This document shows, one piece after another, positions 1-3,587 of a DNA stretch of 6,834 bases. The notes beneath the pieces were generated by a model, which saw only the letters and a list, made by a program, of their open reading frames with translations, was not told the origin of the DNA and searched no databases. Within the stretch, counting starts at the first letter, position 1, and each line of letters begins with the position of its first letter. The DNA is from Bdellovibrio sp. CG10_big_fil_rev_8_21_14_0_10_47_8 (GTDB taxonomy: Bacteria > Bdellovibrionota > Bdellovibrionia > Bdellovibrionales > Bdellovibrionaceae). The DNA is taken from assembly GCA_002773975.1 (NCBI GenBank), contig PEZR01000029.1:1-6834 (forward strand). The letters are read 5' to 3'. Made by a program: the position numbers and the translations under genes.

Positions 1-1
1 T

Positions 2-316
2 TGCCAGGGAGATGAAAATGATAGGCGAGATTGCTATGTCTTTTTCTTCTGCGAGGACCATGAGAGTCTGCAATCTATTTTGCAAGTTATCTACCAGTAT
101 AATTGGCGGGAGACTATCAATATCAACGGGGAAGAAGTTCCAGTTTTTGCAATGCCTGGAGCAAAGGTCGAAGTCAAGTATTGGTTCGATATGACTCCTG
201 AAGCCACGGTAGAAGTTACGTGCCGCCCGGATGGTTCGGTCGCCTTCTCGGCGTGTTTCGGGAAGACTTCTTATGAATTCATGAACTGGTTCAAGAAATT
301 CCAGGAATCTGCTTGA
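2..316 (+). CDS. Hypothetical protein, 3' part of a gene running in from the left
   Basis: The frame is open from the window edge to the TGA at 314-316 and gives at least 104 residues, so the true start lies upstream. A TTG at 80 is the only other internal start of note and has no clear ribosome binding site. The visible protein has an acidic beginning (about residues 4-22), a beta-rich middle with alternating hydrophobic residues (NGEEVPVFAMPGAKVEVKYW) and an aromatic C-terminus (EFMNWFKKF). I do not recognise the family. The stop codon overlaps the -35 box of the next promoter by four bases, so this gene ends exactly where a new transcription unit begins. Confidence 0.6.
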   Translation, partial: CQGDENDRRDCYVFFFCEDHESLQSILQVIYQYNWRETININGEEVPVFAMPGAKVEVKYWFDMTPEATVEVTCRPDGSVAFSACFGKTSYEFMNWFKKFQESA

Positions 317-341
317 CATTCCGAGAATGGGGAGATATAAT
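313..341 (+). promoter_or_regulatory. Sigma-70 type promoter P1
   Basis: TTGACA (313-318) and TATAAT (336-341) are both exact consensus and separated by exactly 17 nt. Transcription would start near 348 and run into the leader or small ORF at 387-479 and then the tRNA array. The -35 overlaps the stop codon of the preceding gene. There is no visible operator. Architecture and spacing are the same as at 528-556 and 5422-5450. Confidence 0.85.
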
Positions 342-386
342 AGGAACGTCGGTGTAGGAGACTGCATCGCGTCAGGTGACAAGAAG

Positions 387-479
387 ATGGAACACACAAT
401 CTACATCATAGGAGCAAGCAACATTAAGCGCAGCCTCGCGCTTGATGGCTTTGCCTTCTTGTATAAACACCTGAGCTAA
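387..479 (+). CDS. Possible 30-residue peptide
   Basis: This is the first ATG on the predicted P1 transcript. It opens a 30-codon frame (MEHTIYIIGASNIKRSLALD...) ending in TAA at 477-479. The only upstream purine run is a weak AAGAAG directly against the start. The same frame extends upstream to an ATG at 327, but that codon lies between the -35 and -10 of P1 and cannot be on the P1 transcript. An AGGAG at 356-360 sits well before an ATC codon at 366 in the same frame, which would be a very rare start. No family recognised. The stretch from 342 to 527 may instead be only a leader; I see no strong terminator in it. Confidence 0.25.
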   Translation: MEHTIYIIGASNIKRSLALDGFAFLYKHLS

Positions 480-527
480 GCCATACGACCCCCCGGCCAC
501 CCGAATTCACCAGTTCCAAAAAACCAC

Positions 528-556
528 TTGACAAGCAGGCCAGCACGTCGTATAAT
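528..556 (+). promoter_or_regulatory. Sigma-70 type promoter P2, driving the tRNA array
   Basis: TTGACA (528-533), a 17-nt spacer and TATAAT (551-556), again a perfect match. The predicted start near 563 is only about 6 nt before the first tRNA at 569, the usual arrangement for a strong stable-RNA promoter. No terminator-like hairpin with a T-run was seen between here and 4088, so the whole array may be one transcript processed by host RNases. Confidence 0.9.
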
Positions 557-568
557 CCACGAAATCAT

Positions 569-641
569 GCCTCCGTAGCTCAGTTGGTAGAGCAGCGGAC
601 TTTTAATCCGAACGTCGCAGGTTCAAGTCCTGCCGGGGGTA
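569..641 (+). tRNA. tRNA-Lys(TTT)
   Basis: Class I cloverleaf. Acceptor GCCTCCG (569-575) pairs with CGGGGGT (634-640), discriminator A641. D-stem GCTC/GAGC, anticodon stem CGGA/TCCG with a G-A mismatch at 27-43, loop CTTTTAA with U33 and anticodon TTT, T-arm GCAGG-TTCAAGT-CCTGC. CCA is not encoded. It is the first gene after P2. It decodes AAA and AAG lysine codons and is the orthodox partner of the class II TTT tRNA that follows. Confidence 0.95.
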
Positions 642-662
642 CTTGATAAAAGAATAGAGTTT

Positions 663-746
663 GGGTATGTGGCCTAGTGGCGAGGGCAACGGCCTTTTAA
701 GCCGATAGCGAAAAGCTCAACGTGGGTTCGAGTCCCACCATACCCA
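663..746 (+). tRNA. Class II tRNA with a Lys anticodon (TTT)
   Basis: Acceptor GGGTATG (663-669) pairs perfectly with CATACCC (739-745), discriminator A746. The D-arm is the short 3-bp GCC/GGC type, as in bacterial tRNA-Ser and tRNA-Tyr. The anticodon loop is CTTTTAA (694-700), anticodon TTT at 696-698, closed by CGGC/GCCG with an A-A mismatch at 27-43. The variable region of about 16 nt holds a small stem AGC/GCT around GAAAA. T-arm GTGGG-TTCGAGT-CCCAC. Lysine tRNAs normally have a 5-nt variable loop, so body and anticodon disagree. LysRS might still accept it (U35 and A73 are present), or another synthetase may read the body. Reading the loop as the suppressor TTA breaks the stem and was rejected. 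Confidence 0.85.
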
Positions 747-780
747 TCGGGACGAAAGTCTCGGAACATTGATAACAAGC

Positions 781-975
781 TTTGCAGGAAGGTTAGCTTA
801 GAAGCAGCTACCCTCTAAGGAGTGGGACTGGCGACCACCCAAGGTGCGAAATGCAACATAGTGTCGGGCCTTTAAGGTGGCACAAAGTTGTGATGTGCCC
901 GGTGGAAAATCGTGGCAGACGGTGCGCAAACCAGCAATGGGGCGCTGCCCTTTGGCGTAATAGCACACCTGCAAA
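781..975 (+). ncRNA. 23S rRNA GTPase-associated-centre-like RNA with a large internal insertion
   Basis: TTTGCAGG (781-788) pairs with CCTGCAAA (968-975), 8 bp, matching the helix that closes the L11 site. Bases 790-821 match the E. coli 23S segment around 1057-1088 at 25 of 32 positions as I recall that sequence, including the invariant GCTTAGAAGCAGC. Stem changes are compensatory (AGC/GCT for GGC/GCC, GGT/ACC for GAT/AUC). The other half, GCGTAATAGC at 955-964, is the helix 44 loop. Equivalents of A1067 (A800) and A1095 (A959) are both kept. About 130 nt, with hairpins such as GGCAC/GTGCC (879-899) and GGGC/GCCC (near 940-950), is inserted at the junction of helices 43 and 44. It shows no group I P7 pair. 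Flanking hairpins at 748-763 (GAAA loop) and 976-994 fill the rest of the 747-1014 spacer. Function unknown; L11 binding is inferred. Confidence 0.7.
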
Positions 976-1014
976 ATTGTCGGACATTGACAATAGAATA
1001 GCGCAAACAATCCT

Positions 1015-1273
1015 GCCTCTGTAGCTCAACTGGTCAGAGCAAGCGGCTCTTAGTGGGAGCCTTGGGGAGAAATCTCCAATGGAAAAGATCACTAATTCGG
1101 GGAACCCTTAACTGGCAATCCCGAGCAAGGTCACAAGACCGTGTGTAGAGACTTTACGTGATCCATCCTTCGGGATGAAGAGAAAGTCCAGACCACAAAC
1201 AACGAATGTTGGCAGCGAAAGCTGTAGTTGGTAAGTAACCGCGAGGTTGAAGGTTCGAGTCCTTCCAGGGGTA
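1015..1273 (+). tRNA. tRNA-Lys(CTT) interrupted by a group I intron
   Basis: The exons are 1015-1050 and 1236-1273. Joined, they give a normal class I tRNA: acceptor GCCTCTG/CAGGGGT, discriminator A1273, D-stem GCTC/GAGC, anticodon stem GCGG/CCGC with A-G at 27-43, loop CTCTTAA, 5-nt variable loop AGGTT, T-arm GAAGG-TTCGAGT-CCTTC. The intron splits the anticodon between the second and third bases (C1049, T1050 | T1236). CCA is not encoded. The tRNA decodes AAG. Its body resembles the Lys(TTT) gene at 569. Confidence 0.93.
1051..1235 (+). mobile_element. Group I intron (185 nt, no internal ORF)
   Basis: Helices visible: P1 pairs exon GGCTCT (1045-1050) with GGAGCC (1056-1061), placing the usual U-G wobble at the 5' splice site; P2 TTGGGGA/TCTCCAA (1062-1079) with a GAAA loop; P3 GATCAC (1087-1092) with GTGATC (1158-1163); P4 TCGGG (1097-1101) with CCCGA (1120-1124); P6 GGTC/GACC (1129-1140); P7 GACT (1150-1153) with AGTC (1185-1188); P8 CATCC-TTCG-GGATG (1164-1177); P9 hairpins CAAC/GTTG and CAGC-GAAA-GCTG (1200-1224). 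The last base is G1235, the expected omega-G. The R and S style segments AGAGACTTT and AAAGTCC flank P8 as in other group I cores. Splicing is predicted to be autocatalytic. The nearest endonuclease gene lies outside, 64 nt past the tRNA. Confidence 0.93.
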
Positions 1274-1277
1274 TAAA

Positions 1278-1339
1278 ATCTGAACCACCTATACTGATTT
1301 CCTGAATCAATAGATATAACCAGTATAGGTGGTTCAGAT
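1278..1339 (+). promoter_or_regulatory. 19-bp hairpin burying the first endonuclease's start site
   Basis: Bases 1278-1296 are the exact reverse complement of 1321-1339, with a 24-nt loop. The right arm contains the Shine-Dalgarno AGGTGG (1327-1332) and the first two bases of the ATG at 1338. Ribosome access should be blocked unless the stem is opened or transcription starts inside it. Phage T4 homing endonuclease genes such as I-TevI are known to use such occluding hairpins to confine translation to late transcripts. No obvious promoter was found in the loop. Confidence 0.85.
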
Positions 1340-1946
1340 GAGTAGATATAGATATGATGCCTATAGTGTTAAGATTAAGCGATGGCGCAATAAACTGGCG
1401 GCCATTAAATATCTTGGAGGAAAATGTAAGAAATGCGGACTAGAATGCGAGGAAGATATGGTGGGAATCTTTTCATTCCATCATAGACACCCTAGCGAAA
1501 AGGATTTCGCCATATCCGATAAATACGATAGACTTTCATGGGTTAAGATAAAAGCGGAACTTGACAAATGTGATCTAGTTTGCAACAATTGTCACGGGAG
1601 GATACATGCGACATTACAAAATGATCAGTCGTTCCTAGATGATGTCTTCGATTATCATGGGGAGTTGGATATTTGGTTATGGGGAAGAGAAAAGCCCGAA
1701 CCCACAAAAGGCAGTAGGCTCCATAAGAACATGTGCCCTGAATGCAAAAAAGAGTTCAGAGGACAAAAAAGAAGGAAGTATTGTTCCACCGAATGTAGTC
1801 GGAAGGCTCATAGAAAAGTAGAAAGACCATCCAAAGAGGTTTTACAAAAGGAAATAGAGACGACATCCATATTGGCTACTGGTAGAAAATATGGAGTCAG
1901 CGACAACACCGTGAGGAAATGGGCGAGAGCCTATGGGATACTTTAA
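1338..1946 (+). CDS. HNH homing endonuclease, N-terminal nuclease with C-terminal zinc finger and HTH
   Basis: 202 residues from the ATG at 1338, chosen over a GTG at 1329 because AGGTGG (1327-1332) is correctly spaced for the ATG and overlaps the GTG. The HNH core covers about residues 20-92: C30xxC33, the FHH motif at 47-49 followed by RHP and EKDF, then CDLVCNNCHGRIH (78-90) with C82 and C85 as the second zinc pair and H86 and H90. A second zinc site follows (C133xxC136 and C149xxxC153). Residues 164-202 look like a helix-turn-helix that would read DNA (GRKYGVSDNTVRKWARAYG). It is a predicted site-specific DNA nickase or nuclease acting on phage genomes in the host cytoplasm. It is free-standing behind the intron-bearing tRNA-Lys. 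Its core is homologous to the gene at 2307 but the DNA-binding modules are on the opposite side. Base composition is AT-richer than the hypothetical genes at 4242-5009. Confidence 0.9.
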   Translation: MSRYRYDAYSVKIKRWRNKLAAIKYLGGKCKKCGLECEEDMVGIFSFHHRHPSEKDFAISDKYDRLSWVKIKAELDKCDLVCNNCHGRIHATLQNDQSFLDDVFDYHGELDIWLWGREKPEPTKGSRLHKNMCPECKKEFRGQKRRKYCSTECSRKAHRKVERPSKEVLQKEIETTSILATGRKYGVSDNTVRKWARAYGIL

Positions 1947-1988
1947 GGAGAAGTAAAATGGGCGGATCGTGGTAGAAAACAACAATTT

Positions 1989-2071
1989 GGGTGTGTGACC
2001 GAGTGGCGAAGGAACTAGACTCTTAATCTAGAGGCAAAGGCCCATCGTGGGTTCGAATCCCACTGCACCCA
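1989..2071 (+). tRNA. Class II tRNA with a Lys anticodon (CTT)
   Basis: Acceptor GGGTGTG (1989-1995) pairs with TGCACCC (2064-2070) with two wobbles, discriminator A2071. D-arm of the short Ser/Tyr type. The anticodon stem CTAGA/TCTAG is perfect, loop CTCTTAA, anticodon CTT at 2022-2024. The variable arm is GGC-AAAG-GCC. T-arm GTGGG-TTCGAAT-CCCAC. It is clearly related to the TTT class II tRNA at 663: same acceptor type, same D-arm pattern, same T-stem and the same 3' flank CATCGGG. The perfect stem makes the Lys anticodon unambiguous, so a long variable arm on a lysine-decoding tRNA is real here. Confidence 0.9.
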
Positions 2072-2155
2072 TCGGGCAAAAATCTTGGTTCAAATCCAAG
2101 TCCAGGGGTTCCGTCCCTGGGTCGTCTAAAAGCAAGACAGTGCCCTATACAACTA
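2072..2155 (+). ncRNA. Circularly permuted tRNA-like RNA
   Basis: The halves of a cloverleaf appear in reversed order. First the 3' half: anticodon-stem strand GGGCA (2074-2078), 5-nt variable loop, T-arm CTTGG-TTCAAAT-CCAAG (2084-2100), 3' acceptor strand TCCAGGG (2101-2107) and G2108. After a 6-nt linker comes the 5' half: acceptor strand CCCTGGG (2115-2121), T8, D-arm GTCT-AAAAGCA-AGAC (2124-2138), then TGCCC (2141-2145). Acceptor 7 of 7 (one wobble), T-stem 5 of 5, anticodon stem 5 of 5 and D-stem 4 of 4 all pair. The D-loop lacks GG and there is one extra base before the anticodon stem. The outer ends lie in the anticodon loop and coincide with the 3' end of the preceding tRNA and the 5' end of tRNA-Phe. 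The anticodon cannot be assigned without knowing how, or whether, the ends are joined. Confidence 0.6.
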
Positions 2156-2230
2156 GGGAAGATAGCTCAGCCCGGTAGAGCTTCGCGTTGAAGCCGCGAG
2201 AATGCGGGGGTTCAAATCCCTCTCTTCCCA
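2156..2230 (+). tRNA. tRNA-Phe(GAA)
   Basis: Acceptor GGGAAGA (2156-2162) with TCTTCCC (2223-2229), discriminator A2230. D-stem GCTC/GAGC, anticodon stem TCGCG/CGCGA, loop TTGAAGC with anticodon GAA (2190-2192), T-arm GGGGG-TTCAAAT-CCCTC with one wobble. CCA not encoded. Standard class I gene that reads UUC and UUU. Confidence 0.93.
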
Positions 2231-2236
2231 TAAGGT

Positions 2237-2260
2237 GAAAAGATAGCTCAGTTGGTAGAA
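2237..2260 (+). pseudogene. Truncated 5' tRNA half upstream of the second endonuclease
   Basis: An acceptor-like strand GAAAAGA (2237-2243), T8-A9, D-stem GCTC and D-loop AGTTGGTA are intact, then the sequence leaves the tRNA pattern within the right D-stem strand. No matching 3' half follows the endonuclease gene. The break coincides with the word AGAAGGAAT (2257-2265), which also occurs at the break of the half tRNA at 5553. It is most simply the remnant of a tRNA gene cut by insertion of the endonuclease gene. Confidence 0.65.
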
Positions 2261-2273
2261 GGAATTGGCCGTA

Positions 2274-2309
2274 CATAGTGAGAACTTCTGATATAAGAGG
2301 TACACTATG
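2274..2309 (+). promoter_or_regulatory. Two-step hairpin covering SD and start codon of the second endonuclease
   Basis: CATAGTG (2274-2280) pairs with CACTATG (2303-2309), which contains the complete ATG at 2307. Nested inside, ACTTCT (2284-2289) pairs with the Shine-Dalgarno strand AGAGGT (2296-2301) with one G-T, loop GATATA. Both initiation elements are therefore in stems. The logic is the same as at 1278-1339 with unrelated sequence. Confidence 0.75.
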
Positions 2310-2837
2310 AAAGCTAAAGTCCTAGAAGAACTAATCAACAGCGGGCTATCCACCCGAGAAATAGCCGAAAAATTGGATAAAAGTCAGACGAATGTTAGAT
2401 ACTGGCTTTCGAAATATGGGCTAAAAACTCAAAAGAATAAGTATAATAAAGGTGAGGCGAAGCCCAAGATATGTAGAATATGTGGATCAGAGACCAAAAG
2501 GAGAAATGTTTGTAACAGTTGTGGAGTTTCCATAAGAAGGACCAGATGTAAAATAGCTGCTGTAAAATATCTTAGTAGCGAATGCAAGATTTGTGGGTGG
2601 AAAGGGAAAGTAGAAGAATATTCAGCCTATGAGTTCCATCATAGGGATCCTAATGAAAAGGATTTTACAGTGAGCGGGATTATGAACAAAAGTTGGGATG
2701 TAGTAAAGGAAGAACTAAATAAGTGTGATTTGGTTTGTTCAAGATGTCATAATATCTTGCATTCCAGTAGATTTAGGGATGATTTCGTGAAGGAAGCACT
2801 AAACTATAAAGGTCACAAAATGGACGGTTTAGTATAA
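2307..2837 (+). CDS. HNH homing endonuclease, N-terminal HTH and zinc finger with C-terminal nuclease
   Basis: 176 residues. The ATG at 2307 follows AGAGG (2296-2300) at a 6-nt spacing. Residues 5-39 form a helix-turn-helix (GLSTREIAEKLDKSQTNVRYW). Next comes a zinc ribbon with C56xxC59 and C69xxC72. The HNH core starts at about residue 81: C93xxC96, FHHRDP (110-115), EKDF (117-120), and CDLVCSRCHNILH (140-152) with C144, C147, H148 and H152. The core is clearly homologous to the first endonuclease (AA-KYL--CK-CG, EKDF, KCDLVC--CH--H), but here the DNA-binding modules precede the nuclease instead of following it. It stops 5 nt before the next tRNA and follows a broken 5' tRNA half. Visibly AT-rich for the window. 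The role is predicted homing into tRNA loci; the target is unknown. Confidence 0.9.
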   Translation: MKAKVLEELINSGLSTREIAEKLDKSQTNVRYWLSKYGLKTQKNKYNKGEAKPKICRICGSETKRRNVCNSCGVSIRRTRCKIAAVKYLSSECKICGWKGKVEEYSAYEFHHRDPNEKDFTVSGIMNKSWDVVKEELNKCDLVCSRCHNILHSSRFRDDFVKEALNYKGHKMDGLV

Positions 2838-2842
2838 GGTTT

Positions 2843-2916
2843 GCCGCTGTGGTGTAACTGGTGTGTCACGTTAGTCTGAAGAACTTGAGGTCCCCGTTCG
2901 AACCGGGGCGGCGGCA
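2843..2916 (+). tRNA. tRNA, probable anticodon GAA (Phe), weak anticodon stem
   Basis: Acceptor GCCGCTG (2843-2849) with CGGCGGC (2909-2915) and A2916; T-arm CCCCG-TTCGAAC-CGGGG perfect; D-stem GTG/CAC. Counting from the D-arm puts the anticodon stem at TTAGT/ACTTG (three good pairs, one wobble, one T-T) and the loop at CTGAAGA, anticodon GAA (2878-2880) with U33. A shifted loop reading CTG (Gln) needs an A-G closing pair and a D-arm one base out, so it is less likely. If GAA is right, this is a second Phe tRNA, poorer than the one at 2156. Confidence 0.7.
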
Positions 2917-2940
2917 TGTTAGAAAAGAAGGAGGAACAAA

Positions 2941-3027
2941 ATGACAGGACTGATAGTTGGAGTCCTTTGGGTCATCGGACTCGGCGCTGGTGCAGCGGCA
3001 GTTGTCCTGGGACGCAGGGGATACTGA
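2941..3027 (+). CDS. 28-residue single-span membrane peptide
   Basis: A strong AAGGAGG (2928-2934) stands 6 nt before the ATG at 2941. The 28 codons end in TGA at 3025-3027. After MTG the peptide is one uninterrupted hydrophobic, glycine- and alanine-rich segment (LIVGVLWVIGLGAGAAAVVL) followed by a basic tail GRRGY, suggesting a small inner-membrane protein with the positive end in the cytoplasm. It occupies the gap between two tRNAs and so is translated from the tRNA transcript. Family not recognised. Small phage membrane peptides can act as holin-like or superinfection proteins, but nothing here decides between these. Confidence 0.7.
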   Translation: MTGLIVGVLWVIGLGAGAAAVVLGRRGY

Positions 3028-3033
3028 AAGTTC

Positions 3034-3118
3034 GGGCAAGTGGCGAAACGGTAAACGCAGCAGGTCGAGAACCTGTGGGGAGTAAAATCCCTTGGGAGTT
3101 CGAATCTCCCCTTGCCTA
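3034..3118 (+). tRNA. tRNA-Leu(GAG) with C at position 33
   Basis: Class II. Acceptor GGGCAAG (3034-3040) with CTTGCCT (3111-3117), discriminator A3118; D-stem GCG/CGC; anticodon stem GCAGG/CCTGT; loop TCGAGAA; anticodon GAG (3067-3069); variable arm GGGG/TCCC; T-arm GGGAG-TTCGAAT-CTCCC. The loop has C3066 where nearly all elongator tRNAs have U33. Shifting the loop to place a U at 33 would read CGA but destroys the stem. Pairing T3065-A3071 would leave a 5-nt loop. It decodes CUC and CUU if functional. Confidence 0.85.
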
Positions 3119-3125
3119 TAGTTAA

Positions 3126-3208
3126 GTCCAGGTGGTGTAATGGTAGCCACGCCAGTTTGAGGGACTGGTGGCCGAAAGGTCGTGCGGGTTCGACTCCCGC
3201 CTTGGACA
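3126..3208 (+). tRNA. tRNA-Leu(GAG), orthodox copy
   Basis: Acceptor GTCCAGG (3126-3132) with CTTGGAC (3201-3207), discriminator A3208. Anticodon stem CCAGT/ACTGG perfect, loop TTGAGGG, anticodon GAG (3159-3161) with U33. Long variable arm GGCC-GAAA-GGTC, T-arm CGGG-TTCGACT-CCCG. Seven nt separate it from the preceding Leu(GAG). The two share an anticodon but not a body, so this is not a recent tandem duplication. Confidence 0.93.
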
Positions 3209-3209
3209 C

Positions 3210-3300
3210 TGAGACAAATGTCTCAAAGCGCCTCGGCGCGAACTTTGACAGAAGAATATAGTAGCTGAAAGTTCCCAGCGGGACGGGCTTTGCCTGTCCC
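3210..3300 (+). ncRNA. Structured spacer made of four successive hairpins
   Basis: Perfect or near-perfect stems are packed end to end between two tRNAs: TGAGAC-AAAT-GTCTCA (3210-3225), GCGC-CTCG-GCGC (3228-3239), GAACTTT (3240-3246) with AAAGTTC (3268-3274) extended inward by CAG/CTG, and GGGACGGGC-TTT-GCCTGTCCC (3280-3300). None is followed by a T-run, so these are not intrinsic terminators. No tRNA T-loop or rRNA motif is visible. They may be processing signals or a separate small RNA; function unknown. Confidence 0.55.
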
Positions 3301-3304
3301 CATT

Positions 3305-3387
3305 GGGAGAGTGACCCGAGCGGCAAAGGGCGCACGCTGTAAACGTGCCGGGTAACTCCTACGGAGGTTCGAGTCCTCCCTCTCCCA
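3305..3387 (+). tRNA. tRNA-Tyr(GTA)
   Basis: Acceptor GGGAGAG (3305-3311) with CTCTCCC (3380-3386), A3387. Anticodon stem GCACG/CGTGC, loop CTGTAAA, anticodon GTA (3339-3341), a class II variable arm of about 14 nt, T-arm GGAGG-TTCGAGT-CCTCC. CCA not encoded. Its D-arm (TGACCCGAGCGGCAAAGGG) is close to those of the class II Lys-anticodon tRNAs at 663 and 1989, which hints at a tyrosine-type ancestry for them. Confidence 0.93.
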
Positions 3388-3390
3388 CTT

Positions 3391-3460
3391 CAGCAACGCC
3401 AAAGATAAAACAGGGCCTCCTCCGCAAGTGCGGGGCTTAGAAGAGGTTGCAGCGTTGCTG
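3391..3460 (+). ncRNA. Small structured RNA between tRNA-Tyr and tRNA-Ile
   Basis: CAGCAACGC (3391-3399) pairs perfectly with GCGTTGCTG (3452-3460), closing a 52-nt interior that contains CCGC-AAGT-GCGG (3422-3433) and a possible CCTC/GAGG helix (near 3416 and 3443). The interior also has GCTTAGAAG (3435-3443), the same nine bases as the helix 43 loop of the rRNA-like element at 781-975, but the GTAATAGC partner loop is absent. I cannot assign a function. Confidence 0.55.
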
Positions 3461-3465
3461 TTTAT

Positions 3466-3538
3466 GGTGAAGTAGCTCAGTTGGTAGAGCAAACGGCCGA
3501 TAACCGTTAGGTCGCAGGTTCGAATCCTGCCTTCACTA
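3466..3538 (+). tRNA. tRNA-Ile(GAT) with C at position 33
   Basis: Class I: acceptor GGTGAAG (3466-3472) with CTTCACT (3531-3537), A3538; D-stem GCTC/GAGC; perfect anticodon stem AACGG/CCGTT; loop CCGATAA; anticodon GAT (3499-3501); T-arm GCAGG-TTCGAAT-CCTGC. The only deviation is C3498 in place of U33, the base that makes the U-turn. The perfect stem fixes the loop register, so this is a true substitution. Confidence 0.92.
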
Positions 3539-3587
3539 CTGTCTGGACGCAGACAAACCCGTGAGATACGGCCAATATCTTGCGAAG

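Noticed and set aside
327..479. 50-residue ORF starting at the ATG at 327
   Set aside because: The start lies between the -35 and -10 of promoter P1 and has no Shine-Dalgarno; only the shorter ATG at 387 is on the P1 transcript.
663..746. Suppressor tRNA with anticodon TTA
   Set aside because: TTA does occur in the loop region, but placing it at 34-36 destroys the anticodon stem; the stem CGGC/GCCG fixes the anticodon as TTT. The same applies to 1989 (CTT) and 5016 (TAT).
820..950. Second group I intron inside the rRNA-like element
   Set aside because: No P7-type GACT/AGTC pair, no P3 and no U-G splice site were found; the insert is better described as extra helices.
798..1092. Minus-strand ORFs of 70 and 94 residues
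   Set aside because: They lie over the rRNA-like RNA and tRNA-Lys, have no ribosome binding site and no recognisable protein features. The other minus-strand ORFs are likewise shadows of tRNAs or plus-strand genes.
1561..1589. Promoter within the first endonuclease gene (TTGACA at 1561)
   Set aside because: The hexamer 17 nt downstream is AACAAT, a poor -10, and the bases are explained by the conserved coding motif DKCDLVCNN.
2102..2120. Intrinsic terminator at the CCAGGG/CCCTGG hairpin
   Set aside because: There is no T-run after it, and the two strands are better explained as acceptor strands of the permuted tRNA-like RNA.
3245..3262. Promoter in the spacer between Leu and Tyr tRNAs (TTGACA near 3245, TATAGT after about 11 nt)
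   Set aside because: The spacing is far too short and the bases are part of a 10-bp hairpin.
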